A program made the position numbers and the translations under genes. Below, piece after piece: positions 41,663 through 50,166 of a stretch of DNA of 64,000 nucleotides (its first letter is position 1; the number at the start of each line of letters is the position of its first letter). The stretch is from Wagnerdoeblera sp046292685 (GTDB lineage: Bacteria; Pseudomonadota; Alphaproteobacteria; Rhodobacterales; Rhodobacteraceae). The DNA lies in contig NZ_JBKBQM010000004.1 of assembly GCF_046292685.1 (NCBI RefSeq), positions 34,018 to 98,017 of the forward strand, in the 5' to 3' direction. The notes beneath the pieces were generated by a model. That model worked only from the letters and a program-made list of their open reading frames with translations, did not search any database and was not told the DNA's origin.

Positions 41663-44335
41663 TCAACCCCTTGCCGCCCCGGTCCCCGCGCCCGCCTCGG
41701 CCCCGCCCGCGCGCCGCAGGCCGAGCCGGATCTGCTTTTCGATCTCGATGATGGCAAAGAACGCCGCCCCCACCGCCAAGATCAGCACCCCGTCGGCCAG
41801 CGGCACCGCCACCGTGCCCAGCACCGCCTGCATCGGCGGCAGATAGGTCACCGCGAACTGCGCCGCCGTGATCGCCACCACCACCGCCCAGACCACCGGC
41901 GTGCCGCGCACCCCCGCCCATGTCAGCGAGGTGCCATGAATGTTGCGGATGAAGAACAGATGGAAGATTTCCAGCACAACCAGCGTGTTCATCGCCATGG
42001 TCTGCGCCAGCGCCAGCGGATACCCCTTGCCGATGGCATAGCTGAACACCGCGAACACCGCCGCGGTGAACAGCCCGCCCACCAGCACCACATGCCAGAC
42101 CAGCTCGCCCGACAGGATCGGCGCCGCCCGCGGGCGCGGCGGGCGGGTCATGGTGCCGGGCTCGGTCGGCTCGAAGGCCAGCGCCAGGCCCAGCGTGATG
42201 CTGGTGATGAGGTTGATCCACAGGATCTGCACCGCCGTCACCGGCAAGGCCAGCCCGGCCAGCAGCGCCAGCACCACCACCAGCGCCTCGCCCGCGTTGG
42301 TGGGCAGGGTCCAGCTGATGACCTTCTTGAGGTTGTCGTAAACCGTGCGCCCTTCGCGCACCGCCGCCGCGATGCTGGCGAAATTGTCGTCGGCCAGCAC
42401 GAGGCTCGCGGCCTCCTTCGCGGCCTCCGAGCCCTTGAGGCCCATGGCGATGCCGGCATCGGCGCGCTTGAGCGCCGGGGCGTCGTTCACACCGTCGCCG
42501 GTCATCGCCACCGACAGGCCGCGCGCCTGCAAGGCGGTGACCAGCCGCAGCTTGTGTTCCGGGCTCGTGCGCGCGAACACATCCACCACCGCGGCCTCCT
42601 GCGCCAGTTGCGCATCGTCCAGCTTGTCGAGGTCGGCGCCCGTCAGCACGCGCGCGGGGTTTTCCAGCCCGATCTGCGCCGCGATCGCCGCAGCGGTGCC
42701 GGCATGGTCGCCGGTAATCATCTTGACGCGGATCCCGGCGGCGCGGCACTCGGCCACGGCGGCAATCGCCTCGTCGCGCGGCGGGTCGATCAGCCCGACA
42801 AGGCCCAGCAGCGTCAACCGCCCGTCGAGGTCGTCCTGGCCGATCCGCTCGCCGTCGAAGGCGCGCACGGCCAGCGCCAGCACCCGTTGGCCGCGTGCCG
42901 CCATCGCATCGGCGCGGTGGTGCCAGCGGGTCAGGTCGATGCCCGTGCACATCATCAGCACCCGTTCGGGCGCGCCCTTCACATGCACCAGCCGCTGCCC
43001 GCCCGGCCCTTGCGACAGCACCGCCATATAGCGGTGGCGGCTGTCGAAAGGCACGGCATCCTGCCGCACCCAGCCGGCGGCATCCGCGACGCCGGCGCGG
43101 GCGGCAAAGGCCAGCAGCGCGCCTTCCATCGGGTCGCCCTCGACGCTCCAGACCCCGCCGCGCAAGGTCAGAGCGGCGTCGTTGCACAGGCGCGCCGCCA
43201 GTGCGAGGCCGCCCAGGTCGCCCGACGCCGGGGCGATGCGGCCTTCGGGCCCGTAGCCCGCCCCCTCGATCGCAAAAACCCCTTCGGGCGTTTCCGCCGC
43301 GGTCACCACCATCTCGTTGCGGGTCAGCGTGCCGGTCTTGTCGGTGCAGATCACCGAAACCGACCCGATCGCCTCGATCGCCGGCAACCGCCGCACGATG
43401 GCGTTGCGCCGCGCCATCGCCTGCACGCCGATGGCCAGCGTCACGGTCATCACCGCCGGCAAGCCTTCGGGAATGGCGGCAACGGCCACGCCGATCACCA
43501 CCATGAACAGCTCGCCGAAATCCTGGTGGCCGACGAAATACCCCCAGGACAGCAGCAACCCCGCCACCAGCAGGATCAACAGCGACAGCCAGCGCGCGAA
43601 ATGATCCATCTGCGCGACCAGCGGGGTGGTCAGCTGTTCCACCTTGTCCAGCATCCGGCCGATGCGCCCGATTTCGGTGGCCGGGCCGGTGGCCACCACC
43701 AGCCCCCGCGCGGTGCCTTGCGTGACCAGCGTGCCCGACCACAGCATCGACCGCCGGTCGCCCAGCGGGGCCTCGGCGGGCACCGGGCCTGCGTCCTTGT
43801 CCACCGGCACGGATTCGCCGGTCAGGATCGCCTCTTGCGCGGCCAGTCCGCGCGCCTCGAGGATGCGCAGGTCGGCCGGCACCTTGTCGCCCGCTTCCAG
43901 CAGCACGATGTCGCCCGGCACCAGATCGGCCCCGGGCACGCTGGTGCGCCGCCCGTCGCGCAGCACGGCGGCGCGCGGCGCCAGCATGCCGCGAATGGCG
44001 GCCATCGCGCTTTCGGCCTTGCCTTCCTGGATGAAGCCGATGGCGGCATTGGCCAGCACCACCGCCAGGATCACCCCGGTATCCACCCAGTGATCCAGCC
44101 CCGCCGTGATCGCGGCGGCGGCCAGCAGCACATAAATCAGCACGTTGTGGAACTGCGCCAGAAATCGCAGCAGCGGGCCGCGCGCCTTGGCCTCGGGCAG
44201 GCGGTTGGGGCCGTGGCGGGCCAGCCGCGCGGCGGCTTCGGCGCTGCTCAACCCGGCGGGGTCGGCGTGCAGGGCGGTCAGGCAGGCCTCGGCCGTCTGG
44301 CTGTGGGCTGCGGGCGGGGGGGCGAGCGGGGTCAT
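41663..44335 (-). CDS. cation-transporting P-type ATPase, Ca2+-ATPase-like
   Basis: 890 residues. N-terminal cation-ATPase domain (LSSAEAAARLARHGPNRLPE), actuator TGES (ILTGESVPVDKD), M4 segment AAIPEGLPAVMT, phosphorylation site DKTGTLT, nucleotide-binding KGAPERVL, hinge MTGDGVNDAPALKRADAGIAMG, and a C-terminal six-helix domain. The AIPEGL motif and overall layout are those of type IIA pumps (Ca2+ or Mn2+), although related KdpB/Na+ pumps cannot be ruled out. The ATG at 44335 gives the usual N terminus; an upstream ATG at 44380 adds an unconserved basic stretch. Confidence 0.9.
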   Translation of the reverse strand: MTPLAPPPAAHSQTAEACLTALHADPAGLSSAEAAARLARHGPNRLPEAKARGPLLRFLAQFHNVLIYVLLAAAAITAGLDHWVDTGVILAVVLANAAIGFIQEGKAESAMAAIRGMLAPRAAVLRDGRRTSVPGADLVPGDIVLLEAGDKVPADLRILEARGLAAQEAILTGESVPVDKDAGPVPAEAPLGDRRSMLWSGTLVTQGTARGLVVATGPATEIGRIGRMLDKVEQLTTPLVAQMDHFARWLSLLILLVAGLLLSWGYFVGHQDFGELFMVVIGVAVAAIPEGLPAVMTVTLAIGVQAMARRNAIVRRLPAIEAIGSVSVICTDKTGTLTRNEMVVTAAETPEGVFAIEGAGYGPEGRIAPASGDLGGLALAARLCNDAALTLRGGVWSVEGDPMEGALLAFAARAGVADAAGWVRQDAVPFDSRHRYMAVLSQGPGGQRLVHVKGAPERVLMMCTGIDLTRWHHRADAMAARGQRVLALAVRAFDGERIGQDDLDGRLTLLGLVGLIDPPRDEAIAAVAECRAAGIRVKMITGDHAGTAAAIAAQIGLENPARVLTGADLDKLDDAQLAQEAAVVDVFARTSPEHKLRLVTALQARGLSVAMTGDGVNDAPALKRADAGIAMGLKGSEAAKEAASLVLADDNFASIAAAVREGRTVYDNLKKVISWTLPTNAGEALVVVLALLAGLALPVTAVQILWINLITSITLGLALAFEPTEPGTMTRPPRPRAAPILSGELVWHVVLVGGLFTAAVFAVFSYAIGKGYPLALAQTMAMNTLVVLEIFHLFFIRNIHGTSLTWAGVRGTPVVWAVVVAITAAQFAVTYLPPMQAVLGTVAVPLADGVLILAVGAAFFAIIEIEKQIRLGLRRAGGAEAGAGTGAARG

Positions 44336-44423
44336 GCGTTTTGCCTTTGCCGTCCGGGGCTTCGCCGGGCAGCATGGCACGGTCGGGCCGTCAGGGCCAG
44401 CCTTCAGGACGGCCTGCGACGGT

Positions 44424-45779
44424 TTAGGCCACCCGCGGCGCGCGCATCCAGAACCGCACCAGCAGCGCAGCGGCCGTCAGCGACAGGCCCAGCACCAGCC
44501 CCAGCCACAGCCCCACCCCGCCCCAGCCCAGCCCGAAGGCCATGCCGTAACTGGCCGGAATGCCGATGACCCAGTAGCACAGCGCGGCAATCAGCATCGG
44601 CACGCGCGTATCGCGGATGCCGCGCAGCAGCCCCAGCGCCATCACCTGCGCCGCATCCGCCACCTGAAAGGCCGCCGCGCACAGCAGCAGCAGCGACCCA
44701 TAGGCCACGATCCGCCCCGCATCCGGGTCGCCCATGTCGAGGAACAGCCGGATCAGCGGCTCGGGCGCCAGCACGAAGGTGGCGATGATGAACAGCCCGA
44801 TGCCCTGGCTCAGCACCAGCGCCACCGCCGCCCCGTCGCGCAAGGCGCGGGCGTCGCCTTCGCCTTCGGCCCGGCCGGTGCGGATGGTGGCGGCGTTCGA
44901 CAGGCCGACATGGATCATGAAGGTGACGGCGGTGATTTCCAGCGCGATCCCGTGGGCGGCCAGTTCCACCGTGCCGATCCAGCCCATCATCAGCGCCGCG
45001 GCGTGGAACAACCCGCCTTCCATCAGGCTGGTCAGCCCGATCGGCCAGCCCAGCCGGAACACCAGCCGCATCGCCGGCCAGTCGGGGCGCCAGAGCCGCT
45101 GCAGGATGCGGAACCGCCGCAGCCCGGGGTGCAAGGCGCCATAGCCCGCCACCGCCACCAGCGTCACCACCTGCACCAGCACCGAGGCGACGGCCGCCCC
45201 CGCCAACCCCAGCTCGGGCGCGCCCCAGTTGCCAAAGATCAGCGCCCAGTTCAGCGCCGCATTCACCGCCACGCCCAGCAGCGTCACCGCCAGCACCACC
45301 CGCGTGTGTTCCAGCGCCGACAACCAGCTTCGCAGCACCATCACCATCAGCGCCGGCACCATGCCCAGCCCGGCGATGCGCAGGTAGTCCTGCGCCAGCG
45401 CCGAAACCTGCGCATCCTGCCCCAGCGCCAGCAACAGCGGCCCGGAAAACCAGAACACCGGATAGATCGCCGCGCCATACCCGATGGAAAGCCACAGGCC
45501 CATCCGCGTGTCGCGCCGCACCCGGGTTTCGTCGCCTGCCCCCATCGCGGCCGCCACCAGCGGCATCACCGCATGGGCAAACCCCGACCCCAGCATGAAC
45601 AGCAGGAAAAAGCTCGACGCCCCCAGCACCCCCGCGGCCAGCGGCAGCACGCCATACCAGCCCAGCATCACCGTATCGGTGACATGCAGCGCCATCTGCG
45701 CCACATGGCTGCCGATCAGCGGCAGCCCCAGCACCAGCAGCGCGCGGGCATGGGCGTGATAAGGCAGGCGGGCAGGCAT
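44424..45779 (-). CDS. MATE-family efflux transporter
   Basis: 451 residues with about 12 membrane helices. The NorM-type N terminus LGLPLIGSHVAQMALHVTDTVMLGWYG and the mirrored second half (LVFRLGWPIGLTSLMEGGLF) fit the family, which uses Na+ or H+ gradients to export cationic drugs and metabolites. ATG at 45779 agrees with the family start. No regulator is adjacent on the same strand, but an ArsR gene lies 520 bp upstream. Confidence 0.9.
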   Translation of the reverse strand: MPARLPYHAHARALLVLGLPLIGSHVAQMALHVTDTVMLGWYGVLPLAAGVLGASSFFLLFMLGSGFAHAVMPLVAAAMGAGDETRVRRDTRMGLWLSIGYGAAIYPVFWFSGPLLLALGQDAQVSALAQDYLRIAGLGMVPALMVMVLRSWLSALEHTRVVLAVTLLGVAVNAALNWALIFGNWGAPELGLAGAAVASVLVQVVTLVAVAGYGALHPGLRRFRILQRLWRPDWPAMRLVFRLGWPIGLTSLMEGGLFHAAALMMGWIGTVELAAHGIALEITAVTFMIHVGLSNAATIRTGRAEGEGDARALRDGAAVALVLSQGIGLFIIATFVLAPEPLIRLFLDMGDPDAGRIVAYGSLLLLCAAAFQVADAAQVMALGLLRGIRDTRVPMLIAALCYWVIGIPASYGMAFGLGWGGVGLWLGLVLGLSLTAAALLVRFWMRAPRVA

Positions 45780-45873
45780 CGCATTCCCCCGGGGGTTGCA
45801 GGACAAGCGCCAAGCGCTAGCAAAGCTTGCCGCCGGGGGCAAGGTCGGGAAAGGCGCTCCTTCCTGGCCGGCA

Positions 45874-46176
45874 TCAGCCCCGCAGGCTGTCCGCGATTCG
45901 GGTGCGCAGCCACAGCGTGCGCGGCGCGCCATCGTCGCGGCCACCGGCGCGGCGGCGCCGGCGCATCGCCTCCAGCCGATCGTCCACCCCACCGCGCAGG
46001 TCGCCCGCCGGCGAAACCGGCATGCGATCGGTCGCGCACCAGGCTTCGAGGCTCAGCTCCAGCGCCTCGGGCACCCCCACCCTTGCCGAGGCAGGCCAAT
46101 TCGGGCTGCGACTCCGTCGATCCCGGCAAGCCGGCGCGGGCGCGCCCGCCGGAACCTCGTTCCAGCCCCTTGCCAT
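45874..46176 (-). CDS. possible small hypothetical protein or gene remnant
   Basis: A 100-residue frame in the 518-bp space between the ArsR stop and the MATE start. The second half (VGVPEALELSLEAWCATDRMPVSPAG and onward) has the high-GC third positions of local genes; the first half does not, and it starts without a clear ribosome site. No family recognised. It may be a remnant or a chance frame. Confidence 0.2.
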   Translation of the reverse strand: MARGWNEVPAGAPAPACRDRRSRSPNWPASARVGVPEALELSLEAWCATDRMPVSPAGDLRGGVDDRLEAMRRRRRAGGRDDGAPRTLWLRTRIADSLRG

Positions 46177-46297
46177 CCCCGACGGCACCCGGATCACCGG
46201 CCAGATGCGGTGTTCCGGCGGCGCAGCGGCAGGCAGGGGGTGCAAAGGCCGTCGCGTTGACCGGCAAGGCGCTGACCGGCGGGGGGGGGCGGCAGGG

Positions 46298-46693
46298 TCA
46301 GGGGGCGGCGGCCGGGTCGCGGTCCGGGGGCAAGGCGCCTTCGGGCCGCGCGGGCGTGTCGCAGGCCTCGCCGGCCAGTTCGGCGGCAAGAAAGCGTTCG
46401 AACCCGTCGAGGTCGACCGGCTCGAACTGCCCGAAGCCCTGCATCCAGACCGAGGCGGCGCGCAGGCCATCGGGTTCGAGCTTGCACCATTTCACCCGTC
46501 CGCGCTTTTCCTGGCTGATGAGCCCGGCCTCGGCCAGGATCTGCAGGTGCTTGGAGATCGCCGCCAGCGACATGGCAAAGGGTTCGGCCACGTCGGTGAC
46601 GGCCATGTCGTCTTCCAGCAGCAGCGACAGGATGGCACGCCGGGTCGGGTCGGCGAGGGCGGCGAAGGTCAGCGAGAGCGGATCGTCGGTCAT
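46298..46693 (-). CDS. ArsR-family transcriptional regulator
   Basis: 131 residues. Winged helix-turn-helix with LSLTFAALADPTRRAILSLL, MSLAAISKHLQILAEAGLI and the wing EKRGRVKWCKLEP. No CxC-type metal site is seen in the recognition helix, so it belongs to the metal-free ArsR group, often paired with START/SRPBCC-domain proteins or methyltransferases; none is adjacent. It is divergent from the ATP synthase operon. Confidence 0.88.
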   Translation of the reverse strand: MTDDPLSLTFAALADPTRRAILSLLLEDDMAVTDVAEPFAMSLAAISKHLQILAEAGLISQEKRGRVKWCKLEPDGLRAASVWMQGFGQFEPVDLDGFERFLAAELAGEACDTPARPEGALPPDRDPAAAP

Positions 46694-46714
46694 GCGGGGC
46701 GGCCTGCGCGGCTA

Positions 46715-46782
46715 GGGGGGCGCTGCCCCCCGAAGGCGCGTGGCGCGCCTTCTCCCCCCGGGATATTTGGGGCAAGGTGAAA
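46715..46782 (+). repeat. dispersed element copy 5 (two hairpins plus core)
   Basis: Hairpin GGGGGG-CGCTG-CCCCCC (46715-46731), immediately followed by a perfect 9-bp hairpin GAAGGCGCG-TGG-CGCGCCTTC (46732-46752), then GGATATTTGGGGCAAGGTGA with flanking AAG to 46783. It sits in the divergent gap between arsR and the atp operon, upstream of the atp promoter. Confidence 0.85.
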
Positions 46783-46972
46783 GGGCTGCGCCGGGTTCGG
46801 GGCGGAAAGGCCGGGGCCAAGGCTAGGGTGCCGCGCGGCAAAGGTCAACCGGCGGGTTGAATGTGCGCCGGGCGCCGCAACGCAGCCCAAGCGGTTGCCG
46901 CGCCGCGGCGTGGTGGCGCAAACGCATTGAATATCAATGGCTTGACGTGAGATGTCGCGCCGAGATGCGCGC

Positions 46973-47001
46973 TTGACTCCGGTCTGGCCCGTCACTAGGT
47001 T
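46973..47001 (+). promoter_or_regulatory. sigma-70-type promoter of the F0 atp operon
   Basis: TTGACT (46973-46978), a 17-nt spacer, then TAGGTT (46996-47001), 30 nt before the atpI ATG. An additional TTGACG at 46962 is not spaced for this -10. This is the best -35/-10 pair seen in the window. Confidence 0.65.
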
Positions 47002-47031
47002 GCGCCCGACTGCAAGAAGGGGCCCCTGGGC

Positions 47032-47358
47032 ATGGCAGACGATCCCGATCCCGGCCGCATCGACGCGCTGGAACGCCGGATCGCCGCGATGAAGGCGGGG
47101 GAAAAGCGGACCCCGACGGCAATGAAGGGCCTGGGCCAAGGCGAAGCGGCCTGGCGCATGGTGATCGAGCTGGTCGTGGGCATGGGGCTCGGGCTGGCGA
47201 TCGGGTTCGGGCTGGACGTGCTGTTCGGGACGAAGCCGGTGATGATGGTGATCTTCGTCCTTCTGGGCCTTGCGGCCGGGATCAGGACGATGCTCCGCAC
47301 GGCGGCGGAGCTGGGCAAACAGGCAGAGGCTTCCTCTGCGGGCGAAAAGAGGGACTAG
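47032..47358 (+). CDS. atpI: ATP synthase protein I (AtpI/AtpZ-like)
   Basis: 108 residues. A charged N-terminal half is followed by two membrane helices (MVIELVVGMGLGLAIGFGLDVLFG and MMVIFVLLGLAAGIRTMLRT). This is the alphaproteobacterial form of AtpI, thought to aid assembly of the c-ring. It is the first gene of the F0 operon, 2 nt ahead of atpB. Confidence 0.88.
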   Translation: MADDPDPGRIDALERRIAAMKAGEKRTPTAMKGLGQGEAAWRMVIELVVGMGLGLAIGFGLDVLFGTKPVMMVIFVLLGLAAGIRTMLRTAAELGKQAEASSAGEKRD

Positions 47359-47360
47359 AC

Positions 47361-48104
47361 GTGGCGGCTGAAGGCGGTCTGCAGATTCACCCGATGGACC
47401 AGTTCATCGTGAAGCCCCTGTTCGGGGACGGTCCGGTGATGTGGTATACGCCCACCAACGTCACGCTGTGGCTGCTGCTGGCGGTGCTGGCCATCGGCGC
47501 GCTGATGGTGCTGGGCACGCGGCGCCGCGCGGTGGTGCCGACCCGCAGCCAGTCGGTGGCCGAGCTGGTCTACGGCTTCATCCACGACATGGTCGAGGAT
47601 GTGGCGGGCCATGACGGGGTGAAATACTTCCCCTACGTGCTCACGCTGTTCCTGTTCATCCTGTTTGCGAACGTGCTGGGCCTGATCCCGATGTCGTTCA
47701 CCACCACCAGCCATGTGGCGGTGACCGTGGTGCTGGCGCTGTTCGTGTTCCTGGGCGTCACGCTCCTGGGCTTTGCCCGCAAGGGCGTGGGCTTTCTGTC
47801 GATGTTCTGGGTGTCGTCGGCGCCCTTGCCGCTGCGGCCCGTGCTGGCGCTGATCGAGGTGATTTCCTACTTCGTGCGCCCGGTGTCGCATTCCATCCGT
47901 CTTGCGGGCAACCTGATGGCCGGCCACGCCGTGCTGAAGGTGTTCGCGGGCTTCGCCTCGGTCGCGCTGGTCTCTCCGGTTGCCATCGGTGCCATGACCG
48001 CGATCTACGCGCTCGAACTGCTTGTGGCCGTGATCCAGGCCTACGTGTTCACCATCCTGACCTGCGTCTATCTCAAGGACGCGGTGGGCGACGCCCACCA
48101 CTGA
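47361..48104 (+). CDS. atpB: ATP synthase F0 subunit a
   Basis: 247 residues with five to six membrane helices, GTG start at 47361. The essential arginine is in VSHSIRLAGNLMAGH, and MTAIYALELLVAVIQAYVFTILTCVYL forms the last helices. Subunit a provides the proton half-channels against the c-ring. Confidence 0.96.
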   Translation: MAAEGGLQIHPMDQFIVKPLFGDGPVMWYTPTNVTLWLLLAVLAIGALMVLGTRRRAVVPTRSQSVAELVYGFIHDMVEDVAGHDGVKYFPYVLTLFLFILFANVLGLIPMSFTTTSHVAVTVVLALFVFLGVTLLGFARKGVGFLSMFWVSSAPLPLRPVLALIEVISYFVRPVSHSIRLAGNLMAGHAVLKVFAGFASVALVSPVAIGAMTAIYALELLVAVIQAYVFTILTCVYLKDAVGDAHH

Positions 48105-48148
48105 CGGTCAGACCCCTTACCAGCCATTCCAACCACAGGAGAACGATC

Positions 48149-48385
48149 ATGGAAGGCGAACTCGCACAAATGGGCAAATTCATCGGTGCTGGCCTTGCCA
48201 CCATCGGTCTGGGCGGCGCCGGCATCGGCGTGGGCCACGTTGCCGGCAACTTCCTCGCCGGCGCCCTGCGCAACCCCTCGGCGGCCGCTGGCCAGACCGC
48301 GACGCTGTTCGTCGGCATCGCCTTTGCCGAAGCGCTGGGGATCTTCTCGTTCCTGATCGCGCTGCTGCTGATGTTCGCGGTCTGA
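48149..48385 (+). CDS. atpE: ATP synthase F0 subunit c
   Basis: 78 residues, two hydrophobic helices joined by a polar loop (ALRNPSAAAGQ). The glycine motif GLGGAGIGVGHVAGN marks helix 1. The proton-carrying carboxylate is the Glu in FAEALGIFSF. AGGAG precedes the ATG. A strong hairpin follows the gene, consistent with c being needed in many copies per complex. Confidence 0.96.
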   Translation: MEGELAQMGKFIGAGLATIGLGGAGIGVGHVAGNFLAGALRNPSAAAGQTATLFVGIAFAEALGIFSFLIALLLMFAV

Positions 48386-48393
48386 TCCGGGCC

Positions 48394-48414
48394 GGGGGCG
48401 CGTGACGCGCCCCC
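48394..48414 (+). terminator. strong hairpin after atpE
   Basis: Perfect 9-bp inverted repeat GGGGGCGCG-TGA-CGCGCCCCC with no T tract, 8 nt after the atpE stop and within the atp operon. It is more likely a partial terminator or a 3'-end mRNA stabiliser than a full stop, because atpF' and atpF follow without an obvious new promoter. Confidence 0.6.
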
Positions 48415-48450
48415 AACCCAGACCGACCCCGACACAACCAGGAGACGATC

Positions 48451-48984
48451 ATGGCAACGGATGCGCATGGCGCAGCCCATGGCGCCGAACAGGCCGCCGG
48501 CATGCCGCAGCTGGATTTCTCGACCTGGCCGAACCAGATCTTCTGGCTTCTGGTGGCGCTGGTCCTGATCCATCAGCTGCTGACCCGCGTGGCGCTGCCC
48601 CGGATCGGGGCGGTTCTGGCCGAACGCAAGGGCACCATCACCAACGACCTCGCCGCTGCCGAAGAACTCAAGCAGAAGGCGAAGCAGGCCGAGGCCGCCT
48701 ACACCCAGGCGCTGGCCGACGCCCGCGCCGAAGCCGCCAGGATCGTGGCCGAGGCCCGCGCCGAAATCCAGGCCGACCTCGACGCGGCAACCGCCAAGGC
48801 GGATGCCGAAATCTCGGCCCGCGCGGCCGAATCCGAACGTCGCATCGCGGAGATCCGCGCTTCGGCGATGGAAAGCGTGACCGAAGTGGCCAAGGACACC
48901 GCGAAGGAAATCGTCGCGGCCCTGGGCGGCAAGGCCGACGCCCGCAGCGTCACCGCCGCGGTCAACGCCCGGCTGAAAGGATAA
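48451..48984 (+). CDS. atpF2: ATP synthase F0 subunit b' (second b-type subunit)
   Basis: 177 residues: an N-terminal region PQLDFSTWPNQIFWLLVALVLIHQLL with the single membrane helix, then a long Ala/Glu/Lys coiled coil. Paired b and b' genes are typical of photosynthetic-type and many alphaproteobacterial synthases. It forms the peripheral stalk as a heterodimer with b, encoded 5 nt downstream. Confidence 0.92.
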   Translation: MATDAHGAAHGAEQAAGMPQLDFSTWPNQIFWLLVALVLIHQLLTRVALPRIGAVLAERKGTITNDLAAAEELKQKAKQAEAAYTQALADARAEAARIVAEARAEIQADLDAATAKADAEISARAAESERRIAEIRASAMESVTEVAKDTAKEIVAALGGKADARSVTAAVNARLKG

Positions 48985-48989
48985 GGACG

Positions 48990-49544
48990 ATGCGCTATAT
49001 CCTTCCGTCGCTTCTGCTGGCCGCGCTGCCGGCGCATGCGGCCTCGGGCCCGTTCTTTTCGCTGGCCAACACCAACTTCACCGTGCTGATCGCCTTTGTG
49101 ATCTTCATCGGCGTGCTGGTGTATTTCAAGGTGCCGGGCATGCTGACCGGCATGCTCGACAAGCGCGCGGCCAAGATCCAGCAGGATCTTGACGAGGCCC
49201 GCCGCCTGCGCGAGGAAGCCAAGGCCCTGGTGGCCAGCTATGACCGCAAGCTCAAGGAAGCGCGCGATCAGGTGGAACGCATCGTCGCCAATGCGCAGGC
49301 CGATGCCAAGGCCGCCGCCGAGGCCGCCAAGGCCGATCTGGCCCGCTCCATCGCGCGCAAGCTGCAGGCGGCCGAAGAACAGATTGCCGCGGCCGAAGGC
49401 TCGGCGATCCGCGAGGTGCGCGAACGCGCCATTGCGGTGGCCATCGCGGCGGCCGGCGATGTTCTGGCCAGGCAGACCACCGGCGAATCCGCCGCGGCAC
49501 TGATCGACGCCTCGATCGCCGAAGTGGGCAAGCGGCTGAATTGA
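48990..49544 (+). CDS. atpF: ATP synthase F0 subunit b
   Basis: 184 residues. A hydrophobic start resembling a signal peptide (RYILPSLLLAALPAHAA), then FFSLANTNFTVLIAFVIFIGVLVYFKVPG with the membrane anchor and a coiled-coil stalk. AAGGA at 48983-48987 precedes the ATG. It is the last gene of the operon; the F1 genes are not in this window, as is usual for Rhodobacteraceae, where F0 and F1 operons are apart. Confidence 0.92.
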   Translation: MRYILPSLLLAALPAHAASGPFFSLANTNFTVLIAFVIFIGVLVYFKVPGMLTGMLDKRAAKIQQDLDEARRLREEAKALVASYDRKLKEARDQVERIVANAQADAKAAAEAAKADLARSIARKLQAAEEQIAAAEGSAIREVRERAIAVAIAAAGDVLARQTTGESAAALIDASIAEVGKRLN

Positions 49545-49563
49545 CCGCCCGAGACAGACCGGA

Positions 49564-49593
49564 CAAGGCCCTGCCGACCCCGGCGGGGCCTTG
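49564..49593. terminator. bidirectional terminator between atpF and tlpA
   Basis: CAAGGCCC (49564-49571) pairs with GGGCCTTG (49586-49593), and the inner TGCCG/CGGCG adds five pairs including one G-T, with loop ACCC. A T-rich TTGTTGCCTT follows on the plus strand. It separates the convergent atpF and tlpA genes and can serve both. Confidence 0.7.
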
Positions 49594-49599
49594 TTGCCT

Positions 49600-50166
49600 T
49601 CAGCGCGCCGCCAGATGCGCCAGCACCGCCCGTGCGTCGGCGCCGTTCCAGTCGGCTTCGCCGATCAGCCGCGCCACCTCGCGCCCCTCGCGGTCCAGCA
49701 GCACGGTCACCGGCAGGCCGACGACGCCCATTTCCCGCGCCAGCGCCGATTTCGGGTCCAGCAGCACCGGCAGGTTGACGATGCCCGCCTCGGCGCGGAA
49801 CTTGTCGATGGCGGCGGGCGGGTTGCGCCCGGTGGCCACGGCCACCACCGCCACATCCGGCGCCATCGCCGCAGACAGCGCATCCAGCGCCGGCATTTCC
49901 GCCCGGCACGGCGCGCACCAGGTGGCCCAGAAGTTCAGCACCACCACCCGGCCTTGCCAGTCGGCCAGCCGGTGTTCGGTGCCATCGCGCCCGGCAAAGG
50001 TCGCGGTGCCGGCCGCGACCGGCGCGGCATGGACCACCAGCTTGCGCATGTCGCCCGTGCGCAGCGCCTCGGGCACGGCTTCGGCCGCTGCCGGGTTTGC
50101 ACCCAAGGCCAGGGCCGTATACACAGCCGCCACCAGATACCCCTTGAACCCCGACAGGCCCGCCAT
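49600..50166 (-). CDS. TlpA-like periplasmic thioredoxin
   Basis: 188 residues. N-terminal signal peptide with a likely AAAEA cleavage (about 29-30), then a thioredoxin-fold redoxin domain with active site WCAPC in NFWATWCAPCRAEMPALD. TlpA/ResE-type proteins reduce apocytochrome or copper-chaperone disulfides. GAGGGG 7 nt before the ATG lies within the argH coding region; the two start codons overlap head to head (CATG at 50164-50167). Confidence 0.9.
   Translation of the reverse strand: MAGLSGFKGYLVAAVYTALALGANPAAAEAVPEALRTGDMRKLVVHAAPVAAGTATFAGRDGTEHRLADWQGRVVVLNFWATWCAPCRAEMPALDALSAAMAPDVAVVAVATGRNPPAAIDKFRAEAGIVNLPVLLDPKSALAREMGVVGLPVTVLLDREGREVARLIGEADWNGADARAVLAHLAAR

Noticed and set aside
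45827..46780. Plus-strand 317-residue frame over the arsR region
   Set aside because: Antisense to a clear ArsR protein, with Arg/Ser-rich low-information text.
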